64,000 nucleotides of DNA, from contig JAJZSQ010000005.1 in NCBI GenBank assembly GCA_021849615.1, forward strand, positions 576-64,575. The letters run 5' to 3'. The position numbers and the translations under genes are program-made. The first letter of the stretch is position 1, and the number at the start of each line of letters is the position of its first letter. This DNA is from Pseudomonadota bacterium. GTDB taxonomy: Bacteria; Pseudomonadota; Gammaproteobacteria; Steroidobacterales; Steroidobacteraceae. The notes below the pieces were generated by a model that saw only the letters and a program-made list of their open reading frames with translations, made no database searches and was not told the DNA's origin. Shown piece after piece: positions 59,868 through 64,000 of the stretch.

Positions 59868-61355
59868 ATGAGCACTGAACGAACCAACCGTCTGGAAAAG
59901 CTGATTTTCGAGTACTCCGTGCCGGGCCGCGGCGCCGAGGACCAGTGGCCGAGCCCGCCGGCGGCGGCGAGCACGGCGGACCTGCCCGCCGCGCAGCTGC
60001 GTCGCACGCCCCCGCTGCTGCCCGAGGTGAGCGAGCTCGAGACCGTGCGTCACTTCACGCGGCTCTCGCAGCTGAACTTCTCGATCGACACGAACTTCTA
60101 CCCGCTCGGTTCGTGCACGATGAAATACAACCCCAAGGCATGCAACCAGTACGCCATGCTGCCGGAGTTTCTCGGGCGCCATCCGCTCGCGCCGGAATCC
60201 GCCGGCCAAGGGGTGCTCGAGTGCCTGTTCGAGCTGCAGGAGATGCTCAAGGCCGTCACCGGCATGCAGGCGGTGGCGCTGAGCCCGATGGCCGGCGCGC
60301 AGGGCGAGTACGCCGGTGTGGCCATGATCCGGGCCTATCACCGGGCGCGCGGTGACCTCGAGCGCAACGAGATCATCGTGCCGGAGGCGGCCCACGGCAC
60401 TAATCCTGCCACCGCCACCATGTGCGGTTGCGTGGTGCGCGAAGTCCCGGTCGATGCCGACGGTGACGTCGATCTCGCCGCGCTCAAGGCTGCGGTGGGT
60501 CCGAAGACCGCCGGCATCATGCTCACCAACCCTTCGACGCTCGGGGTGTTCGAGCGGCGCATCGAGGAAGTGGCCCGCACCGTGCACGCCGCCGGCGGGT
60601 TGCTGTACTACGACGGAGCCAACCTCAATGCTATCCTCGGCAAGGTCCGTCCCGGGGACATGGGCTTTGACGTCATTCACGTCAATCTGCACAAGACCTT
60701 CTCCACGCCGCACGGCGGCGGCGGACCGGGCGCAGGTCCCGTGGGCGTCGCGGCGCGGCTCGCGCCGTTCCTGCCGGTGCCGATTGTGGCGCGCGAAGGC
60801 GAGCGGTACGTGTGGCAGACCGAGCGCGACCGGCCGCAGTCGATCGGGCGGCTCTCGACCTTCGCGGGCAACGTCGGGGTGCTGCTGCGCGCGTACATCT
60901 ACATGCGCATGCTCGGTCGCGACGGCATGGCCAAGGTCGGCGAGTACGCGACGCTCAACGCCAACTACCTGCTCGCGCGCCTGACCGGCGCGGGCTTCGA
61001 TGCCGCCTATCCGAAGCGGCGCGCCAGCCACGAGTTCATCGTCACCGTGAAGCGCCAGGCGCGAGAGCTCGGGGTGACGGCCATGGACTTCGCCAAGCGG
61101 CTGCTCGATCATGGTCAGCATGCGCCGACCACGTACTTCCCGCTGCTGGTGCCGGAATGCCTGTTGATCGAGCCGACCGAGACGGAGAGCAAGGCCGCGC
61201 TCGATGCGTTCGTGGAGGCGATGGTGCAGATCCTCACCGAGGCGACGCAAGAACCCGAGCGGGTGCGCAGCGCTCCGCATACCATGCCGGTACGGCGGCT
61301 CGACGACGTCCGGGCGGCCAAGCAGCTGGACTTGGCGTGGAAAGCGGCCCCGTAG
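59868..61355 (+). CDS. gcvPB: Glycine decarboxylase subunit 2 (GcvPB)
   Basis: 495 residues, the C-terminal half of Gcv[67 protein letters not shown] and the PLP-lysine region [20 protein letters not shown]. It decarboxylates glycine and loads the aminomethyl group on GcvH. Its end overlaps dgkA by 19 bases. Confidence 0.97.
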   Translation: MSTERTNRLEKLIFEYSVPGRGAEDQWPSPPAAASTADLPAAQLRRTPPLLPEVSELETVRHFTRLSQLNFSIDTNFYPLGSCTMKYNPKACNQYAMLPEFLGRHPLAPESAGQGVLECLFELQEMLKAVTGMQAVALSPMAGAQGEYAGVAMIRAYHRARGDLERNEIIVPEAAHGTNPATATMCGCVVREVPVDADGDVDLAALKAAVGPKTAGIMLTNPSTLGVFERRIEEVARTVHAAGGLLYYDGANLNAILGKVRPGDMGFDVIHVNLHKTFSTPHGGGGPGAGPVGVAARLAPFLPVPIVAREGERYVWQTERDRPQSIGRLSTFAGNVGVLLRAYIYMRMLGRDGMAKVGEYATLNANYLLARLTGAGFDAAYPKRRASHEFIVTVKRQARELGVTAMDFAKRLLDHGQHAPTTYFPLLVPECLLIEPTETESKAALDAFVEAMVQILTEATQEPERVRSAPHTMPVRRLDDVRAAKQLDLAWKAAP

Positions 61356-61723
61356 CGATCGAGCGGTACAAGCCCAGAGGCCTCAAGCGGCTGCTGCGCG
61401 CCTTTGGTGCGAGTGCCCGCGGGCTCTCGGGCGCATTTCGCGAGGAGGCGGCGTTTCGCCAGGAGCTGGCGTTCGCCGCGCTCGCCGTACCGCTGGCGCT
61501 GTGGCTCGGCCATGACGGCACCCAGCGGGCGCTGCTCGTCGCCCCGGTGCTGCTGATCCTGATCGTGGAGCTGATCAACAGCGCCATCGAGGCGACCGTG
61601 GATCGGATCGGACTCGAGCGGCATGCGCTCGCCGGTCTCGCCAAGGACATCGGCTCGGCCGCCGTGCTGATGTCGTTCGGACTGCTGGCGGTCGTGTGGC
61701 TGCTGGTGCTGCTGGGGCGTTAG
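61337..61723 (+). CDS. dgkA: Diacylglycerol kinase DgkA
   Basis: 128 residues, small integral membrane kinase that phosphorylates diacylglycerol for phospholipid recycling. [20 protein letters not shown], then [20 protein letters not shown] (E and N of the conserved ELxNSAIE catalytic motif), and a third hydrophobic helix at the end. The start is GTG 61337, inside the end of gcvPB, so it may be translationally coupled to the gcv operon. An internal start [10 protein letters not shown] is a possible alternative. Confidence 0.92.
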   Translation: MESGPVAIERYKPRGLKRLLRAFGASARGLSGAFREEAAFRQELAFAALAVPLALWLGHDGTQRALLVAPVLLILIVELINSAIEATVDRIGLERHALAGLAKDIGSAAVLMSFGLLAVVWLLVLLGR

Positions 61724-61727
61724 CGCA

Positions 61728-64000
61728 ATGGTATCCGGGGGGACGATGCGAGTGCTGCGAGTGATCTGTCTGTCCGTGCTCACGCTGACGGCGGGCCCGG
61801 CCGCGCTGGCCGCCGCCCCCCCCGCACCGCCGGCGCATCCGCCCCTGCCGACGGCCGTGGCGGCCCACCTGGCGCGCCAGGCGGCGGCGCTCGAGTCCAA
61901 TCCGACTTGGGCCGCAACGCTCGCGCGCATCGCCAGCAGCGTGGTGGCGATCAACTTCAACCAGGATCGGGCCTTCGACACCGACGTAAACGAAACGGCG
62001 CAGGCGACCGGCTTCGTGGTCGACGCCAAGCGCGGCATCATCCTCACCAACCGGCACGTGGTGACGCCCGGGCCGGTCACGGCGACCGCCACGTTCCTCG
62101 ACCGGGAGCAGATCCCGATCTACCCGATCTACCGCGATCCGGTGCACGACTTCGGTTTCTACCGGTTCGATCCGAAGAAGCTGCGCTACATCCACCCCAA
62201 GGCGCTGAAGCTCGATCCGGCCGGCGCCCGGGTCGGGCGCGAGATCCGCGTGATCGGCAACAATGCCGGGGAGCAGCTGTCGATTCTCGCCGGTACGCTC
62301 GCGCGCCTGCACCGCCGCGCGCCGTACTACGGGTTCGGCAACTTCAACGACTTCAACACCTTCTACCTGCAGGCCGCCTCTGGGACCTCCGGCGGCTCCT
62401 CCGGCTCCCCGGTCATCGACATCCGCGGCAACGTTGTGGCCCTCAATGCCGGCGGGGCGAGCAATGCCGCCTCGAGTTTCTATCTGCCGCTCGCACCCGT
62501 ACAGCGGGCACTGCGGCTGATCCAGCAGGGCAAGCCGGTCACGCGCGGCACGCTCTACACCGTCTTTCACTACATCCCGTTCGATGAGCTCGAACGACTC
62601 GGTCTGCCGCGGCTGGTCGAGACCGCGGTGCGCAAAGCTTTCCCGCAGCGCACCGGCATGCTCGTGGTGAGCACCGTGCTCGGCGGCTCGCCGAGCGCGC
62701 GGGTGCTGCAGCCGGGGGACATCCTGGTGCGCCTCGACGGGCATTACGTGACAACCTTCGAGCCGCTCGAGCACATCCTCGATGCCGAGGTGGGTCGCCA
62801 GGTCACCGTGCAGGTCGAACGCGGCGGTCACGAGATCACGGTCCGCCTGCCGGTCGGGGATCTCAATGCGCTCGCCCCGAGCGCCTACGTGCAGTTCGGC
62901 AACGCGGTGGTGAACACACTCTCGTACGAGATGGCGCTGCAGCTGAATGTGCCGCCGCGCGGGGTGTGGGTGGCCAATCCCGGCTTCGTGTTCGGCGCCG
63001 CCGGCGTGCCGCGCGGGGCGGTGATCCACGACATCGATTCCTGGCCGATCGACAACCTGCAGGATTTCCGCCGCGCACTCGCGCGGCTCGCCAACGGCGA
63101 GTACGCCACCGTGCGCTTCACCCTCGCCAGTGATCCGAACAGCACGCAGCTCGCCTACTTCCGCATGGACCGGCGCTGGTTCCCGGCCGAGTACTGCGTG
63201 CGCAACGACACGCTCGGCATCTGGCCGTGCACGCCGCTGCCGCCGGGACCGCCGCCGCCACCGCATCCGGTGAGCGCGACGCGCTTTCCGGTCTACCACG
63301 ATCCGCTGCTGACTCAGCTCGCGCACTCGCTGGTGTCGGTGACCTTCAGCATGCCGTATTCGGTCTCCGGGGTGACCGAGCACTATTACCACGGCACCGG
63401 GCTCGTGGTGGATGCCAAGCGCGGCTGGGTGGTGGTCGACCGCAACACCGTGCCGGTCTCCCTCGGGGACGTCACGATCACCTTTGGCGGTACGGTGCAG
63501 GTGCCGGGCCGGGTGGTGTACGTCAGTCCCATCCACAACCTCGCGGTGGTCGCGTACGACCCGCGCCTCATCGGCTCGACGCCGGTGCGCTCGGCGCACC
63601 TGCGCCCCGAGCGGCTCGCCGCGGGGGAGCGGATCAACGTCGTCGGCATCGGCGATGACAACGATCTGCATTTCCGCCGCACCGAGATCTCGAGCATCGA
63701 GCCGCTCGAGCTGCCGCTGTCGCGCACGATGCGCTTCCGCGACACCAACATCGAGAGCATTCAGCTGGTCAACCCGCCGAAGAGCTTCGACGGGGTGCTC
63801 ACCGACCGGCGCGGCGACGTGCTCGGGCTGTGGTCGAGTTTCGCGTTCGATACCTCGAACGGCGTCGGCCAGGACCTTCAGGGCGTGCCGATCGCACCGG
63901 TGCGCGACATGCTCGCGCGCATGCGCAGCGGCAAGCCGCTGCACTCACTCGACGTGGAGCTCGCACCCACGCCGCTTTCGAGCGCGCGCCTGATCGGCCT
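61728..64000 (+). CDS. HtrA/Deg-like serine protease with duplicated protease domains, truncated by window end
   Basis: 757 residues are visible and the frame is still open. A signal peptide (VICLSVLTLTAGPAALAA) sends it to the periplasm. The first trypsin-like domain has His in ILTNRHVV, Asp in DPVHDFGFYR and Ser in SGTSGGSSGSPV, so it is catalytic. A PDZ-like region follows (VVSTVLGGSPSARVLQPGDI) and a second one after it. A second trypsin-like domain begins near residue 520 (VYHDPLLTQLAHSLVSVTFS), where the His is replaced (VVVDRNTVP) and the Ser motif is lost (FDGVLTDRRGDVLG). This is the domain plan of the eukaryotic Nma111 family. ATG 61728 or 61746 may start it. Confidence 0.85.
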   Translation, partial: MVSGGTMRVLRVICLSVLTLTAGPAALAAAPPAPPAHPPLPTAVAAHLARQAAALESNPTWAATLARIASSVVAINFNQDRAFDTDVNETAQATGFVVDAKRGIILTNRHVVTPGPVTATATFLDREQIPIYPIYRDPVHDFGFYRFDPKKLRYIHPKALKLDPAGARVGREIRVIGNNAGEQLSILAGTLARLHRRAPYYGFGNFNDFNTFYLQAASGTSGGSSGSPVIDIRGNVVALNAGGASNAASSFYLPLAPVQRALRLIQQGKPVTRGTLYTVFHYIPFDELERLGLPRLVETAVRKAFPQRTGMLVVSTVLGGSPSARVLQPGDILVRLDGHYVTTFEPLEHILDAEVGRQVTVQVERGGHEITVRLPVGDLNALAPSAYVQFGNAVVNTLSYEMALQLNVPPRGVWVANPGFVFGAAGVPRGAVIHDIDSWPIDNLQDFRRALARLANGEYATVRFTLASDPNSTQLAYFRMDRRWFPAEYCVRNDTLGIWPCTPLPPGPPPPPHPVSATRFPVYHDPLLTQLAHSLVSVTFSMPYSVSGVTEHYYHGTGLVVDAKRGWVVVDRNTVPVSLGDVTITFGGTVQVPGRVVYVSPIHNLAVVAYDPRLIGSTPVRSAHLRPERLAAGERINVVGIGDDNDLHFRRTEISSIEPLELPLSRTMRFRDTNIESIQLVNPPKSFDGVLTDRRGDVLGLWSSFAFDTSNGVGQDLQGVPIAPVRDMLARMRSGKPLHSLDVELAPTPLSSARLIG

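Noticed and set aside
58299-61280. Very long open frame (993 codons) on the minus strand opposite gcvH-gcvPA-gcvPB
   Set aside because: Its product is Arg/His/Gln-rich without any domain and mirrors the third-codon GC bias of the genuine genes on the other strand.
61575-63944. 789-codon minus-strand frame opposite the HtrA-like gene
   Set aside because: His/Arg-rich shadow; the plus-strand frame has a signal peptide and protease motifs and stays open to the window end.

Overview
The window is a GC-rich stretch of gammaproteobacterial chromosome. The evidence is syntenic: zapA - small structured-RNA interval - 5-formyl-THF cyclo-ligase, ygfB-pepP-ubiH-ubiI, rplM-rpsI, purE-purK, a Crp/Vfr-type regulator with the cAMP-contact residues, plsB, djlA and the YihY family. 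The split glycine decarboxylase (gcvPA/gcvPB), homospermidine synthase and very high GC suggest a Xanthomonadales/Nevskiales/Steroidobacterales-like lineage rather than enterics. The exact genus cannot be read from the sequence. No rRNA, CRISPR array, complete insertion sequence or prophage was seen.

Layout. 1-1440 is an accessory patch of decayed toxin-antitoxin loci: a Phd/PIN pair with two frameshifts, and a HipB-like regulator followed by a gutted hipA. 1470-10720 holds glgA, an M32 carboxypeptidase, ttcA, a dual-specificity-phosphatase/ADP-ribosylglycohydrolase fusion, then a run of a zinc metallopeptidase, a translationally coupled ATP-grasp ligase and two unrecognised proteins. 10787-13600 is a second accessory patch: a 50-bp direct repeat, a truncated GHKL ATPase, an intact higBA pair with a clear promoter/operator, a YecA-like SEC-C protein and a small cysteine-containing protein. 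13618-19600 carries an unknown DDDD-motif protein, a Nudix hydrolase, a sulfotransferase-like protein, a UvrD-family helicase, an exported methyltransferase-like lipoprotein and an RRM protein. 19913-27420 carries speA, a sulfurtransferase, a GST, homospermidine synthase, greB and an L,D-transpeptidase. 27544-32248 has a solitary contractile-tail-sheath-like protein, a hydrolase and plsB. 32263-35705 (minus) reads darP-purE-purK-exeA/FHA. 35832-40980 has pmbA, a cardiolipin-synthase-type PLD, a tandem Usp protein and a TauE/SafE transporter. 41493-50463 has tRNA-Gln, rplM-rpsI, coq7, a Crp-like regulator, purC-rpe, djlA, a YihY protein, rpiA, a 17-residue lysine/alanine peptide gene, fau, a probable 6S RNA, zapA and a ZapB-like protein. 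50463-55223 is ygfB-pepP-ubiH-ubiI and phhB. 55257-61355 has ispG and a tandem glycine riboswitch controlling gcvT-gcvH-gcvPA-gcvPB. The window closes with dgkA and a double-domain HtrA-like protease cut by the right edge.

Functional links. SpeA plus homospermidine synthase point to polyamine synthesis; purE, purK and purC to purine synthesis; coq7, ubiH and ubiI to ubiquinone; plsB, the PLD protein and dgkA to phospholipid metabolism; rpe and rpiA to the pentose-phosphate pathway. A recurring regulatory trait is a -10-like hexamer only 6-9 nt upstream of several start codons, which suggests leaderless or nearly leaderless mRNAs. The least explained items are the orphan tail sheath, the phosphatase/ADP-ribosylglycohydrolase fusion, the metallopeptidase/ATP-grasp cluster, the ExeA/FHA fusion and the AKKK micropeptide gene.
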